DNA of 64,000 nt from Paguma larvata (Eukaryota; Chordata; Mammalia; Carnivora; Viverridae): NCBI GenBank assembly GCA_030068075.1, contig CM057825.1, forward strand, positions 82,041,123 to 82,105,122, read 5' to 3'. Below the pieces are notes generated by a model. It saw only the letters and a program-made list of their open reading frames with translations. It did no database searches and was not told the origin of the DNA. Position numbers and translations under genes: made by a program. Below, in pieces: positions 1-12,302 of the stretch (its first letter is position 1; each line of letters begins with the position of its first letter).

Positions 1-124
1 CAGGCTCTGTGTAACAGCTTGGAGGAGCCTGCTTCGAATTCTCTGTCTCCCTTTCTCTCTGTCACTTCCCTGATCACACTCTGTATCTCTCTCAAAAATA
101 AATAAACATTAAACATTAAAAAAA
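1..124 (+). mobile_element. Carnivore tRNA-derived SINE (SINEC, felid type), 3' part
   Basis: The window opens inside a SINE. The visible part has the GAGCCTGCTTC motif, a CT-rich stretch, and a tail reading AAAATAAATAAACATTAAA, which is the cat-type 3' end. The tRNA-like head lies outside the window. Confidence 0.85.
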
Positions 125-600
125 TTAGTAAGTATATTTTCTAATATCAAGAGGCTAAAATAATGAGTACATATATTCATCTCAATAGCTTTAAAAAGTT
201 ATTTGACAATATTTGAAATGTATTCATGATCGAAAAGAAAAAAGAATGATTATAAAAAAGAAAAGAATAAATAAGAACTTCTTCAACTTTATAAAGGACG
301 TGGATGAAAAACTACAGCAAATGTCATACTTAATGGTAAAAAATTGAGCGGTTTCTCTTCAAGATTGGTATTAAGGCAAGCGTGGTTTCAACATTTCTAT
401 TCAATCTTGCATTGGAGGTTCTAACCAATGAAGTTAAACAGGAAAGATTAATGAGGCATTATTATTAGAAATAAATAAATAAAACTATCTTTATTTGATG
501 TCAACATGATTGCCTTTAAAAATGTCCTTTGATGCCAAATCAGTTGTTACACATTAAACTTACACAGTGTTATATGTCAATCATATCTCAATTAAAAACA
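125..600 (+). mobile_element. Old L1 fragment (ORF2 part plus 3' end)
   Basis: Positions 280-450 read like a decayed L1 ORF2 reverse-transcriptase segment (the 'aaaactacagcaaatgtcat' and 'cattggaggttctaaccaa' stretches). Positions 550-595 match the common L1M 3' end, with 'acagtgttatatgtcaat' and 'atatctcaatt'. The ORF is destroyed by many indels and part of the middle is missing. Confidence 0.65.
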
Positions 601-650
601 ATGTATCATGGAATCTTCAACATCTATTATAATTCTTATGTGTATGTATT

Positions 651-843
651 TTAGTATTTATTTATTTTTGCGACAGAGAGAATGTGAGCATGGGAGGTGC
701 AGAGAGATAGTGGGACATAGAAGATCTGCAACAGACTCTGTCCTGACAGCAGAGAGCCGGATGTGGGGCTTGAATACAGAGCCATGAGATCAGGACCTGA
801 GCTGAGGTCAGTGGCTCAACAGACTGAGCATCTCGGGTGCCCC
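651..843 (-). mobile_element. Carnivore SINE (SINEC)
   Basis: Reverse-complement SINE: T-rich tail at 651-668, GA-rich body, then the tRNA-like head ending in GGGTGCCCC. It is diverged. Flanks TCTTATGTGTATG and TCTTGTGTGGTTT look like a decayed target-site duplication. Confidence 0.8.
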
Positions 844-849
844 TCTTGT

Positions 850-1699
850 GTGGTTTATAGCAAGAGTTCGGGATACAGGATCATATACAAAAACCAATTG
901 TATTACAATGTACTAACAGTACACATTTGGAGATTGAAATAAAAATAAGGCAAAATTGAAATAAAAATGAAAATTTAAATAGTATTATAAACATCAAATT
1001 TGTATAAATCTATCAAAATATGTGCTAATCATTGCATACTGAGAACCATATAACTTTGCTGAGGGAATTAAAGAAGATATAAATAAAGAAGAACTATATC
1101 ATATTCAGAGACCAAAGGGTTTAATATTGTTAGGAAATTAATTACATAATTGACCAATATATTAAATGCAAAATGAATTTAAAAAATCCTGCAGGCTTTT
1201 AGTAGAAATTAACAAGCTGCTTATAAAATCCAGGAAAAGAACCTAGAATATGCAAATGATTTTGAAAATAAAAAAGAAAGTTGGAGGACTTCTATTACCT
1301 GATATCAAGATTTAGTATAGAGCTGTAGTAATCGAGACAGTGTGAATAGACATAAATAAATGAAGCACTGTAGAAAGTGACAAAATAGGTCCATAAATAG
1401 TGGTCAGTTGATTTGTGAAGAAGGTGTCAGTATAGGGAAAGGATTTCCTGTGTGGCAAATGATGCAAAAGTTAGACATTCATTATATTAGAAAATGTGGC
1501 CCTCTACTTTTATCTCCTATCACAAGCAAAAATTAACTTGAACAGACTCATAAACCTAAATGTAAGAGCAAAACTAACTTCAAGAAAAAGTCTAGGAAAA
1601 TATGTTTGTGACATCTGGCTAGATAAAGTTTTCTCATCACACATCATAAAAGAAAAAAAAAATTGAAACCTATCAAAATTAAAAAAATTCTGCTCTTTA
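850..1699 (+). mobile_element. Old L1 ORF2 C-terminal fragment
   Basis: Positions 1280-1700 follow the usual L1 ORF2 order on the plus strand: 'aaagttggaggacttc', 'agctgtagtaatcgagacag', then an 'aaattctgctcttt' block. There are many stops and indels. The relation of 850-1200 to L1 is less certain. A SINE interrupts it at 1700. Confidence 0.65.
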
Positions 1700-1877
1700 G
1701 GGGCTCCTGGTTGCTCAGGCAGTTAAGCGTTCGACTCTCGATTCTGTCTCAGGTCATGATGTCATGGTCAGACTCTGCAGTGGGTATGGAGTCTGCATGA
1801 AATTCTCCCTCTTCCTCTCCCTCTGCCCCATCCCCACTCATGTGCATGTTCTTTGTCTCTCTCAAACAATTTTTTTC
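1700..1877 (+). mobile_element. Carnivore SINE (SINEC)
   Basis: Starts with GGGGCTCCTGGTTGCTCAGG (tRNA-like A-box head), followed by CAGGTCATGATGTCATGG, a CT-rich body and an A-poor tail at 1865-1877. Sequence near TTCTGCTCTTT recurs after the tail as TTCTGCCTTTT, a probable diverged target-site duplication. Confidence 0.8.
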
Positions 1878-2768
1878 TGCCTTTTAAAATGCATTGCTTA
1901 GTGTGAATAAATTGGAAAAACATCAGATGAAATGGGCAAATTCCTAGGAAAAACATAACCTACCAAGACTGAATCATGAAGTTTGAAATTCTGAAAAGAC
2001 CTATAACTAGGTCTTCAATCAAGGAGATTGAATCGATAATCAAAAATCTCCAAAGAAAAGTTCAGACCATATGGCTTCACCGGTGAATTCCACAAAACAT
2101 TTAAAGAAGACTTGACACCATTCTTCCTGAAATTATTCTAAAAAATTGAAGAAGAGGAAACACAAACTCATTCTGTGTGGACATTATCTGATACCAAAGT
2201 CAAACAAAGACACTGCAAGAAAAGAAAATTATAGACAAATATTTCTGAATGGATACTGATACATAAATAAACACAAAAAAACCCAAAAAACAACAAAATG
2301 CTAGCAAACAGATGTTCAACAGCATATTAAGAGAATTACATGCCATGACCAAGTCGGACTTATTTCTGGAACACAAAGATGGTTCAACATATGAAAATCA
2401 ATCCATGTAATATAGCACATTTCCAGTATGAAGAGAAAAAAGAAACAATACATGATCATTTCAGCTGATACAGAAAAGCATCAACTAAATTCAACAAGTT
2501 TTCATCATAAACACTTAATAAACTAGGAATAGAAGAAAACTACCTCAACCTAATAAGGGCCATATACGCAAATTTCACCGCTAACACTATATTCAATTGT
2601 GAAAGACTGAAAGCTTTCTCTCTAAGATCAAGAACAAGACAAGGATGCTCCCTTTCACCACTTCTATTTAACATAGTAGTAGAGGTTTTCACCAAGGAAA
2701 TTAGGCAAGAAAAAAAGAAAATCATCCAAAATAGAAAGGAAGTAAAATTATCTCTCTTCATAAGTGAT

Positions 2769-2820
2769 AATATGTATATATTATGTATTATTATATATGT
2801 ATATATATATATAATATATC
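2769..2820. repeat. (TA)n-rich low-complexity tract
   Basis: Alternating TATATA with interruptions, inside the decayed L1 RT region. It replaces the position where the RT catalytic aspartate motif would be expected, so this L1 copy lacks that motif. Confidence 0.75.
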
Positions 2821-3973
2821 TAAAGACTACACACACATAGATACACTGTTGAACTAATAAAAAATTAGCAAAGTTGCAGATACAAAGCAACACATAGAAA
2901 TCAGTTAATCACACAGAAATCAGTTGCATTTGTATACACTAACAATGAATAATACAAGAGGGAAATTAAGAAAACATTTCCATTTACGATAAGCAAAAAA
3001 AAAATAATAAAAACAAAAAAATACTTAAAAACAAAACTAACCAAAGAAGCAAAAGACTTGTACACTTGAAAATAGTTCTGAAAGAAATTACAGGAGACAC
3101 CAATAAAAGGAAATACATTCTGCTTTTGGATTAGAAGATACTGATGTCAATACTACTCAGAGCAATCTACCCATTAGGCACAATCCCTATCAAAATCTAC
3201 ATGATGTTTTTTGCAGAGATAGAAAAGTCCATTCTAATATTCGTATGGAATCTCAAGAATCCCCAAATAGCTAAAATAATCTTGAAAAAGAACAAAGCTG
3301 GAAGTCTCACACTTCGTGATGTCAAGCTTACAGCAAAACTAGAGCAATCAACACAAAGTGGCACTGGCATAAAGACAGACTTAAAGGCCAATGGAATAGA
3401 ATAGAGAGCCCAGAAATAATCCTCATATATATGATTAAGTCGTTTTTGACAAGGGTGCCAAGAGCATTTAATGGGGAAAAGAAACTCTTTTAAACAAGTG
3501 GTTTGGAGAATACTGAATATTCACATGCAAAAGAATGGAGTTGGACCCTTACTTTACATCATATACAAGAATTAACTCAAAATGGATCAAAGATCTAAAT
3601 GGAAAACCTAGAACTATAAAACTTTTAGGAAAAAAAAACATAGGAGAAAAGCTTCATGACTTTGGACTTCTTTCATATGATACCAGAAGCACAGGGAACA
3701 AAAGGAAAAGTAGATAAATTGGACCATATGGAATTAAATCTGGTGTGTATCAAAGTACACAGTCAATAGAGTGAAAGACAACTAGTGGAACAGGAGAAAT
3801 ATTTGCAAATCCTATTTATAATAAGAAGTTAATATACAGAATATATATAAAAAACTCCTACCACTCAACAATAAAAAACAACCCTAATCAAAAAAATGGT
3901 CAGTTTGAACAGACATTTCCCCAAGGAATATATATAAGTTGTCAATAAGCACATTAAGAGGTGTACAAAATCA

Positions 3974-4207
3974 GGGCATCTGGGTGGCTCAATCAGTTAA
4001 GGATCTGACTTCAGCCTAGGTCATGATCTCATGGTTAGTGAGTTCAAGCCCCGAGTTTGAGCCCAGTGTCGGGCTCTGTTCTGACAGCTCAGAGCCTGGA
4101 CCCTGGTCCCAGTTCTGTGTCTCCCTCTCTCTCTGTCCCTCCCCCACTCATGCTCTGTCTGTCCCTCTCAAAAATAAACATTAAAAATATTTTTTAATTT
4201 GAAAAAT
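3974..4207 (+). mobile_element. Carnivore SINE (SINEC) inside L1
   Basis: Head GGGCATCTGGGTGGCTCAAT, CT-rich body and an AAAATAAACATTAAAAATA tail. The flanking target-site duplication is clear: AGGTGTACAAAATCA (3959-3973) and AGGTGTTCAAAATCA (4208-4222), one mismatch. L1 sequence resumes directly after the second copy. Confidence 0.93.
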
Positions 4208-4428
4208 AGGTGTTCAAAATCAATAATAATTAGGAAAACGCAACTCAAAACCACCATGAGATACCTCCTCACACCTCTTAGGATGGCTGCTATCAACATA
4301 AAATAACTGGTATTGGCAAGATTGTAGAGAAACAGCAACCCTTGTGCCATGTTGATTGGATTGTAAAGTGGTGTCGTTGCCATGAAAAAGTAGTATGGTG
4401 ATTCCTCAAAATATTAATAATAAGATTT

Positions 4429-4620
4429 GGGGTACCTGAATGGCTCAGTCAGTTGGGTGTCAGACTTCCACTCAGGTCATGATCTCAGGTTCATGGTTCA
4501 ACCCCAGCGTTGGGCTCTGTGCTGACAGCTCAGAGCTCAGAGCATGCTTCAGATTCTGTGTCTCCCTCTCTCTCGTCCCCTCCCCCCCTCTTTCTCAAAA
4601 ATAAATAAACATTAAAAAAA
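4429..4620 (+). mobile_element. Carnivore SINE (SINEC)
   Basis: GGGGTACCTGAATGGCTCAG head, B-box-like GGTTCAACC, CT-rich body and an AAAATAAATAAACATTAAAA tail. It separates two L1 copies. Confidence 0.88.
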
Positions 4621-5575
4621 TGATTGAAAAGTTATTTCTAGGGAAATGAAAAAGCAAAATAGAAGAAAATATTCATAAAACATATCTGATAAGGATTTGC
4701 AATCAGATTATGTAAGAACTCCTGCAATCCAATTTTATGAAAACAAGCATTCCAATTTTTAAAATGGAGAAAAAGTTTGAACAGATACTTTACCAAAGAA
4801 GGTGTACAGATGGTAATTAAAAGAAATGATGTTTAAAACATTAGTCATTTGGAAATTGCAAGCTAAAATCAAAATGGAATATTATTACAGATGTACAAAA
4901 ATGTCTGTAAAATAAATAAAACCTAACCTGGCAATACCAAGTATTGGCAAGTATTCAAAACAATTGAAACTCGTATATATGGTGAGAATCTAAATAGTAT
5001 AGCTACTTTGGAAGGCAGTTTGATGGTTTCTTATACAGTTAAAAATACACTTGCCATATGACCCCACTATCCTATGCCTAGAGATATAAAAGTTTGCAAA
5101 TGTTTACAGAAGCTTTATTGATAATTGTCCCATACTAGAAACAATACAGCGAACTGGTGAATAGCTAAACAGATCGTGGGATATCCATAGTATGGAATAC
5201 TAATCAGCTATAAAAAGGAACAAACTACTGATACATACCACAACATGGATAAATCACAAAAACATTATATTTTATGAAGATCCAGATACAAAAGGCTAGT
5301 ATTATGTGATTTTGTTAATACAGTAATCTGGTAAAGGCAACATATACGGACAGATAACAGATCAGTGATTTCTAAGGACTGAGGATGGTGTTAGGGGTTG
5401 ACCAAAAAGGAGCTTGAGAGAATTTTGGGGGATGATGAAAATCTTCCATATCCTGACTATGGCAGTGGTTACATAATTGTGTACATCTGTCTACATTCAT
5501 CAAAATTCATTGAAATAAACACTTCGAGGCAGGGTGTATTTTACTAACTGTAAATGATACCTCAATGAACCATAT
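4621..5575 (+). mobile_element. Old L1, ORF2 end and complete 3' end
   Basis: The order 'gaacagatactttaccaaag' (4779), 'gaatactaatcagctataaa' (5196) and 'attcattgaaataaacac' (5505) is the C-terminal ORF2 and 3' UTR of an older L1. Its first part repeats the region already present at 3890-4400, so this is a second, independent copy. It is heavily mutated. Confidence 0.7.
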
Positions 5576-5708
5576 TTTTAAAATGTTTCAAAAACGTTAG
5601 GGAAAGAGGAGCTACTGTGGAGAAATAATTCTCCAACAAATCAGAGGATGCTTGGAGTTCTCTGAGTTACAAATGAGATAGCAGACCCTGTGAAACAGAG
5701 AGATGATA

Positions 5709-5945
5709 GTGTGATGGGTTAAGAATACAGCTCTGAAGTCCTGATTCAGACATTTAGAATACGATACCTCCACTCCAAGCAGTGTGACCTTGGACAAGTT
5801 GCTGACTTGCTCTTCTGCAAGAGACAGAGAGAGTAATAGCACCTTCTTCATAGGATTATTATGAAGATCAAACTAATACAACGCTTACAGCTGTGCCTGA
5901 CATCTGGGAAGCACTACATAAGTTGTTTAACAAAAATATTATTTA
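5709..5945 (+). mobile_element. MIR SINE
   Basis: Plus-strand MIR. The core motif 'gtgaccttggacaagttgct' lies near 5788. It is followed by 'cataggattattatgaaga' and 'gctgtgcctgacatctggga'. MIR is an ancient mammalian tRNA-derived SINE family mobilised by L2. Confidence 0.8.
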
Positions 5946-6484
5946 CTATAATGAATCAACAAGTTACAAATATGTCCATTAATTTATTGAATAAAATAAG
6001 TAATACATATCACAGACTACCCAAAATATTGAGACTTTTAAAAGTAATGGTTTGTTTTGAGAGTAGAAGGAAACTTGTTTAATTATTTTTTCCTTTTGAC
6101 AACCAAATGTTTATAAGGACTATGATGCATATTTGAGTTACCCAGTGCATTTCGATAACCATTATTACTTACAGATGATGTGGTTTTGATTAAAACAATA
6201 AATGGAAATGTGTTCAACCAGTCATTAAGCCAATATTTACTCTTCTTTCCTAGGAGCTTGGCATAAAGCTGTGTTCTGGGGATAGAAAGATGTGTGAAGT
6301 TCCAGTACTGATTTTAATGCATTCACAGTCTAGTGGGGAAGAAAGATAGGTACACGAAAGTGCTGGAGGATAAAATATACACAATGAAGTGTGAGCTCTG
6401 GCAGGTCCTGAGATTAAAACAGAAGAGGAAAAGAAGCAGTAAGCTTCAAGTTAAAGGGGTTTAGGCTTGCCAGTCACACTGGGT
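5946..6484. other. Unassigned non-coding stretch
   Basis: AT-rich sequence with no gene, splice-site pair or repeat family that I can name. A 73-codon frame at 5861-6082 overlaps the end of the MIR and has no recognisable features. Confidence 0.4.
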
Positions 6485-6675
6485 GTTGGGTCAACCCTGA
6501 CTTCTGCCTGAATGATCTTGAGGGAGTAATTTAATTCTTTAAGCTGTGGGTTTCTTATCTTGAAACATGGAAAATAACAGTGAGTATATCATAGGGTTGC
6601 TGTGAGGATTAAACAAAATAATACGTGTGAAGTGCTTAGGCAGTAGATAAAACTAGTATTAGTATTAGTCCTTAG
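6485..6675 (+). mobile_element. MIR SINE
   Basis: Diverged MIR: 'gatcttgagggagtaattta', then 'gggttgctgtgaggattaaa' at about 6594, then 'gtgaagtgcttaggcag'. The order matches the MIR consensus on the plus strand. A short L2/MIR-like 'caatttatagataagaaaat' at 6810 may be a further fragment. Confidence 0.7.
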
Positions 6676-6966
6676 TTCTACCTACTTAATACATCATGCC
6701 ATCACTGTGCCAAAGGTCCCTACTACTTACAAAGTGTTTTTATATGTGATTAAATTCCCTGTATTGTCAGCAGTTATCTAAGTTAGAATGGCAGATTTTA
6801 TTGTCCTCAATTTATAGATAAGAAAATAAGGATGTCTCTCTCTATACTAAGATACAATTTTTTTCATGAAAGCCTGTATTCATTTCACTATATCAGACTG
6901 AAAAGATTTTCTTAATTTTTACTGCAACATTATACTCATAAGTTGCCTAAAACATTCATGTATTCC

Positions 6967-7023
<57 letters not shown>
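6967..7023. repeat. (CT)n(CA)n compound microsatellite
   Basis: About 10 CT units followed by about 18 uninterrupted CA units. Likely length-polymorphic. Confidence 0.97.
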
Positions 7024-7025
<2 letters not shown>

Positions 7026-7984
7026 ATATGACTCCGTTTATTTTCAATCTATTACATAGCCTGTGGTTCTTTAATATGGCTTTTGATTAATTTGAACTCC
7101 TTTTATTCTGGCAAAGTCCATTTTTCCAGTTCTTTATACTTTTAATTGGGTACGTTTCATTACATTAAAATATTTCTGTCAGAAATAACAAGAACCAAAG
7201 TAGCAAAATAACTTTGAGCTGTAAACTTGAGACTTTATACTCAAGTCTTTTTCTAAGGGTATAAAGATAAAAGAAATACTTCATAACAAAAAACATTCTG
7301 TTAGTGATTTATCATGCCTTATTTGCTTTTTAAAAATACTCTTTATTTATATTTTAATAAAATATCCACACTCCCTGGCTAATGAGGAAGGGGAGACAGT
7401 ATTATTCAGTATTGCTTCTTAGATACCCAGCAGACAAGAATATCACACACATGAAAAAGCAGCAGGAAGGATAGTAGGTGACATATGACATGAGATTAAG
7501 CTCTTACATTCTATTAAAATTTATAAGACACAGACTTGAAGATACTGTTCATAACAATTCACTGATTTAGTCAATTTAGCTAGTTTAATCAACTTTTTAA
7601 AAATATATAGACTTTGAATATGGCTACCAGCTGTTAAAGTTGGACTTAGGATTTTGATTTCATGCAAATGATTTTGGAAACAAAAACAAAGTCAACGTAA
7701 CATAGAGTAAAAAGTAAGCGTAAAAATAAAATAATTGGTCACTTTGATAATAATTTTCTGTCATCAAAACAGTGTAGGTAAGGTATACAGTTAAGTAATT
7801 ATCACATCTGAAATCCAGATATTCTGCCACTAGGAAAAATATTCGTTGGGAGTAAAAAAATGACTCCATGTGTTGTTAATCAATCATCAAGTTAGCTTCC
7901 TGCTGGTAGTTTTGTAGATCTATTACTGTTGTGAATATTTTACCTGTGAAATCAGGGAGAAAAGATAATTAAACACACATTAAC
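7024..7984. other. Unassigned non-coding stretch
   Basis: AT-rich sequence without a recognisable gene or repeat. A minus-strand 69-codon frame at 7660-7869 shows no domain, has no splice context and looks random. Confidence 0.4.
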
Positions 7985-8175
7985 CAGACCTAGGGGTTTG
8001 AATGTAGCAATCTATTAATCAATATTGATTGAATATTATAATAAGCATCATGAAGGAGATGGGTTTTAGCTATGCCTTGAAATATGAGTAAGGTGGGGAT
8101 GGCAAGAAAGCAATAGGGTGAGAAAAGGATCCAAGAGAATTTCAACTAGAGGAAATAATGACATTTCCATAGTTT
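7985..8175 (-). mobile_element. Possible L2 3' fragment
   Basis: The phrase 'ttttagctatgccttgaaat' followed by a GGTGGGGATGGCAAGAAAGC block resembles the reverse complement of the L2 3' region. It is strongly diverged, so the call is tentative. Confidence 0.35.
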
Positions 8176-8432
8176 TCTTATCCATGGTGGAAAACTGTAT
8201 GTCTGTTCATTTTTTTTCAAAATCAAAGAACTACATGCACACATGCCTTCTTTTCTCATTCTATCAAATGTTATAAACATGAGATATGTTAATATATAAT
8301 TTTAAGTGTTTCTTAAACATGACTTAATCCTAAAATAGCATCCAACTATATTCGCTTAGCCATATATCCTCTTATTTCAAAATTAGTATCTACTTCTCAC
8401 TTCCCACTTTCACTTAATCCAAGCTTTCCTTG

Positions 8433-9095
8433 ATTCAACCAGTATTTCTTTTTTTTTTTAATGTTTATTTATTTTTGAGAGACATAGAGACAGAGTATAA
8501 GCAAGGGAAGGGCAGAGAGAGAGGGAGATACAGAATCTGAAGCAGGCTCCAGGCTCTGAGCCGTCAACACAGAGCCCGACGTGGGGCTCAAACTCACAGA
8601 CCGTGAGATCATGACCTGAGCCGAAGTCGGCTGCTTAACCGACTGAGCCACCCAGGCGCCCCTCAACCAGTATTTTTATGTACCAATTATGTACCTGTCA
8701 CTGTGCTGGGAATATAAGGATAAATAAAACATGAATCCCTGATTTCAGGAACCTTCCGGCCTAATTAATGGAGACAGAAATCAATCAAATGATTCTATAA
8801 ATGAATGTAAATTCATCCTTAAGTTCAGTGCTAGAATAAGAGATGCGTGATGCATCAGTGCCTATGAAAGACGTTACTGGCCAGGTCAGGGAGGTCAGGG
8901 CTTCTCTGAGGAAGTGACAATTGAATTGCAATCTGAAGAATGCATAGATATTAGCTAGAAAGAGAAACACATTACATATGGAGGGCAAATCTTATCTGAA
9001 AGAGTGTATAGTGAGAGGACATTTGGCAAGGAGGAAGATCTTAAGGATGCCAACATGGTTGGATCAGGCAGAGCAAGGAGGAGCCAGGGAGGTTG
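8433..9095 (-). mobile_element. L2 LINE 3' end, antisense, split by a SINE
   Basis: Read on the minus strand this follows the L2 3' end: the usual 'caaatatttattgagc'-like end at 8435-8447 and 8664-8690, 'ctgtgctgggaatataagga', then 'gggcttctctgaggaagtga' (8898). A young SINE interrupts it at 8448-8662. No coding capacity remains. Confidence 0.7.
8448..8662 (-). mobile_element. Carnivore SINE (SINEC), well preserved
   Basis: Reverse-complement SINE with T-rich tail, GA-rich body and a head ending AGCCACCCAGGCGCCCC. The flanking 13-bp target-site duplication TCAACCAGTATTT is exact (8435-8447 and 8663-8675). Retained CpGs suggest a fairly recent insertion. Confidence 0.97.
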
Positions 9096-9129
9096 GTTGT
9101 TTCTCTGCTGTATTGTTGTTGGACCCTCT

Positions 9130-9625
9130 AGTTTGACATGGTACTAGTTTCTATCCAATCCAGTCCTACTATCTGTGTTTCACTAAGTAAATATGATCAT
9201 ATTACTCCCATGTGAGCACCTTCCATCATCCCTCAAGGAGACAATTTGCACTTAGCCTGAGGTGGATCTCATCATTGCTAAAATAGGAACCTACCTTTAA
9301 ATGGCCTTTGAATTTGACACCCTTTCTTGATCCTGGAATTCTCTTTGCCTGGATGGTCTTGCTACCAGCCTGGTGATCTAGTTCTCTACTCAGTAGATGT
9401 CAAACGTCACTCTTGTGAATTAAGACCTGCGAATCCCCCAGGGGGTAATCTTCCCTCTCTGTGTTTACATCACTTCACGTGCCTTCCTGTCCACACCTCC
9501 GTTTTCAGGGCATTCTAGGAGACAGTGAGCTGCTTACAGTCAGGGATCTATTCTCAGTCTTTTGGGTACAATGGTAAGGGTCCAAAAAAATACTGGTACT
9601 CAGTAAATGGTTTATTTTGTTGTCA
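9130..9625 (+). mobile_element. L2 LINE 3' region
   Basis: Plus-strand L2: 'atatgatcatattactccc', 'ggaattctctttgcctggat' (9335), a CACTTCACGTGCCTTCC block, then 'actcagtaaatggtttattt'. The 63-codon frame inside it is a shadow of the decayed element. Confidence 0.65.
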
Positions 9626-9685
9626 AATTTAAGAATCATGTCAGCCTTTTAGGCCTCATTATGGTCATTTAGAAAGAATGATTCT

Positions 9686-9827
9686 GGGGCACCTGAGTGG
9701 CTCAGTCGGTTGAGCCATTCTTGATTTCTGCACAAGTCATGATCTCAGTGGTTTGTGAGTTTGAGCCCTGCGTCCGACTCTGAGATGATAGTGTGGAGCC
9801 TGCTTGGGATTCTCTCTCTTTCTCACC

Positions 9828-9860
<33 letters not shown>

Positions 9861-9916
9861 CCCTCCTCCCCAGCTTGCACACATGCTTTCTCCTTAAATA
9901 AATAAACGTTAAAAAC
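9686..9916 (+). mobile_element. Carnivore SINE (SINEC)
   Basis: GGGGCACCTGAGTGGCTCAG head, B-box-like GAGTTTGAGCCC, an expanded CT tract (9815-9862) and an AAATAAATAAACGTTAAAA tail. Short flanks ATGATTCTG and CTGATTTTG may be a decayed target-site duplication. The minus-strand frame over the CT tract is an artefact. Confidence 0.92.
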
Positions 9917-10114
9917 TGATTTTGCCTGATTTGTTGATTCAAATCAATAAATCATAAACTGATTATTTTTAATGGTAGTTTGTTTTTTTCAGAATTAATT
10001 AATTATTACAATGGCTGAGTGGTTAATGCTTTCTGTAAGCCCTGATGGAGCATTACCTTCTCAGAGATAATTTCTTTAATTAAATATGACATGAAGAAAC
10101 ATTTTATTACCATT

Positions 10115-10290
10115 AAAACATGACCTTGAACAACTTAATCTCTTCTTGCCTCAGTTTTCTCATTTTTAAAATGGACATATTAACAGTTTCTATTTCCTAA
10201 CATTATTATGAAAATAAACTGGTTAACGTTTTCAGAGTGGTTTGAACAGTACCAGGGACAAAGTACTTCCCTCTACCAATGTTTGTGAAA
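10115..10290 (+). mobile_element. MIR SINE
   Basis: The sequence 'accttgaacaacttaatctc', 'gcctcagttttctcatttt', then 'cagtaccagggacaaagta' follows the MIR order from core to 3' part. Confidence 0.75.
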
Positions 10291-10883
10291 TGAGGAAATA
10301 AACACACAGTCAAGTAAGTCATCCATTGAGAGTATTTCTGAGCAATTTCTGTGAGCTGTATGGAGTATAAAGGTGAATTCTAAATGTGTTGATCACACTT
10401 TGCTATATCACTTCCATAATTACCCATATTTATCCAGTAGAACCATAAAAACACTACCCCTTTCCCAAGCCTTTATGATTCCAGGAACAGAGAGAATCTC
10501 CATGTCTTCATATTCCTCTTCCAAATCCATCATACTGTTGAACCTGTGATGAGTCCATTGTTTCTTACTTTGCTGAAAAAGGAGTGTTTTAAAGTTCATG
10601 CCATTAAAGAATTACCATACTCCCTTTCATTTATCAGTATTACTTTTGGACACCGACCATTCTCTCTCAGCCATTTCATATTTTAACCTCTGGTTAATTG
10701 TCACTATCTCCAATGCTACAGCTATTGTAATCCTTTAGATTTATCCATATAGATGATTCTCTCAATTCCCTGGCTTCAGAGTTCCTTGACTCTCATGCCT
10801 CCACAAGTGTGTCATTCATCCTACTTCAGCCCTCACTCTCCTGGTTTTACCTGAGACATCAGCACTGACCTCAACTGTAAACT

Positions 10884-11266
10884 TGTTATGGGCTGAGTTG
10901 TATCTCCGCCTTCCAGATTCATACATTGAACTCCTAATCTCCAATACATCAAAATGTAACCGTTTGGAGATAAGATTTTTAAAGATGTGATTAAATTAAA
11001 AGGAGTTCTTTAGGGTGAGTCCTAATCCAATATGACTGTGTTCTCAGAAAGGAATTAGGAGATAGAATCACCTGCCTCATGTGCTCAGGGACTGAGGCAC
11101 AACCAAGTGAGGATATACAGCAAGAAGGCGGCTGTCTGCAAGCCAACGAGAAAGGGCCTGGAATAAACAAACTCTGTTGACACCTTGACCTAGCCTCCAC
11201 TGGTTTAAGTCACCCAGTCTGTGGTATTTGTTATGGCAGTTCTTGTAGCTAATATATGACTCACTT
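10884..11266 (+). mobile_element. Solo LTR of MaLR (MLT1-like) type
   Basis: Begins TGTTATGGGCTGAGTTGTAT and ends near AGCTAATATA, with 'cctaatccaatatgactgtg' in the middle and 'ggtttaagtcacccagtct' near the 3' end. This is the MaLR LTR pattern (non-autonomous ERVL-related elements). No internal region is attached, so it is a solo LTR. No convincing 5-bp duplication was seen. Confidence 0.7.
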
Positions 11267-12302
11267 AACACAGTCTCACCATCTTTTCTTCAAGATCTGT
11301 TGTTTCTCTCTCAGTAGAAATATCCCATCAGGATACAAATATATTTTTATTTCTTCCATCTCAAAGAGAAAATCTTATTTGGACCACAAATTCTCCTTCA
11401 GTTTTTGCCATATTTATTTCCCTTTTACATTATAATTCTACCTCTAATTTTTACTCTTTCTTTCTTTAACTTAGTTCAACCAGGGTCCATGTTGCTAAGT
11501 ATAGAGCTCACCATTTATTTGTTATCCTACTTGACCTGTAAAAGCATTTAATATGAAATCACTCCTCCCACTTTTTGTGATATTTTCTGCATTTTTTAGA
11601 ACTTTATTTCCTCTTGTTTTTCCCCCTATCTCGCAGACCTTTCTCCACACTTTCAACTTCTAAACACTAGCATGTTCAAGGACCCATTCTTGGGACTTTT
11701 GTCTTCTCTAATTGATCCATTTGATCCAGTCTCATGCTTTATATAACATTTGGAGATACTCAAATTTTTATCTCCAGACTGGTTATCCCCACTTAACACC
11801 AGACTCCCGTATGTCAGAATACCTACCCTTGGCTAACTAATATGTTTCCCAAAGTCAACTTGTCCAAAACAGATCTCTCTTGTGACTTGCCTTTTTCAGT
11901 CTCTCTCACATGTGGAACCTCCATTCTTCCAGCAAAAACAAAACAACCACCCCAAATCCTTCTTGTTATCCATGAATCTTAGAATTCTCACTCCCTTTAT
12001 CAAATCCATCAGCAAATCTATCAGCTATACCTCCTCAAATTTCAGAATCCACCAATCCTCTATCTCTCTCTTGGTTGGATCGCCCCAATATCATCTTGCA
12101 CCTTCCTCCACTCATTCTCACAGCACAGACCAGGACATCTTTTTATTTTTTTGTTACTGTCAAATATTTTATTTAGGTCATTGATCAATGAGGAAATCAA
12201 TAAGGTATTAAAACTGGTTCAAAGGAGAATTTAAAGCACAGACCTATAGAGGCAATCAAGACTGCTAATGGATGAAAACTGGTTGATAACTTAAAGTATA
12301 AT

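Larger units (their letters stand above)
1885..4428 (+). mobile_element. Old L1 (L1M-type) ORF2 body, interrupted by a SINE
   Basis: A long plus-strand L1 ORF2 remnant. It starts near the end of the region between endonuclease and reverse transcriptase and runs through RT: 'catgaccaagtcggac' near 2345, a 'gaacaagacaaggatgctcc' block near 2631-2650. It reaches the C-terminal domain by 3250-3720 and the RNA-binding end by 4240-4400. A SINE sits at 3974-4207 and an AT microsatellite at about 2770-2820. Short broken ORFs at 3144-3404 and 3535-3717 are shadows of this decayed frame. It is not coding today. The 3' end is missing; a separate L1 copy follows at 4621. Confidence 0.8.

Noticed and set aside
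6961..7023. Array-like repeat checked as a CRISPR-type array
   Set aside because: It is a simple (CT)n(CA)n microsatellite with no spacers; the genome is mammalian.
8469..8666. 65-codon minus-strand frame, and similar ones at 16612-16794, 29395-29598, 12322-12576 and 17956-18327
   Set aside because: All translate the same carnivore SINE; the shared AQSVKxPTxxQVMIS pattern is the SINE head, not a gene family.
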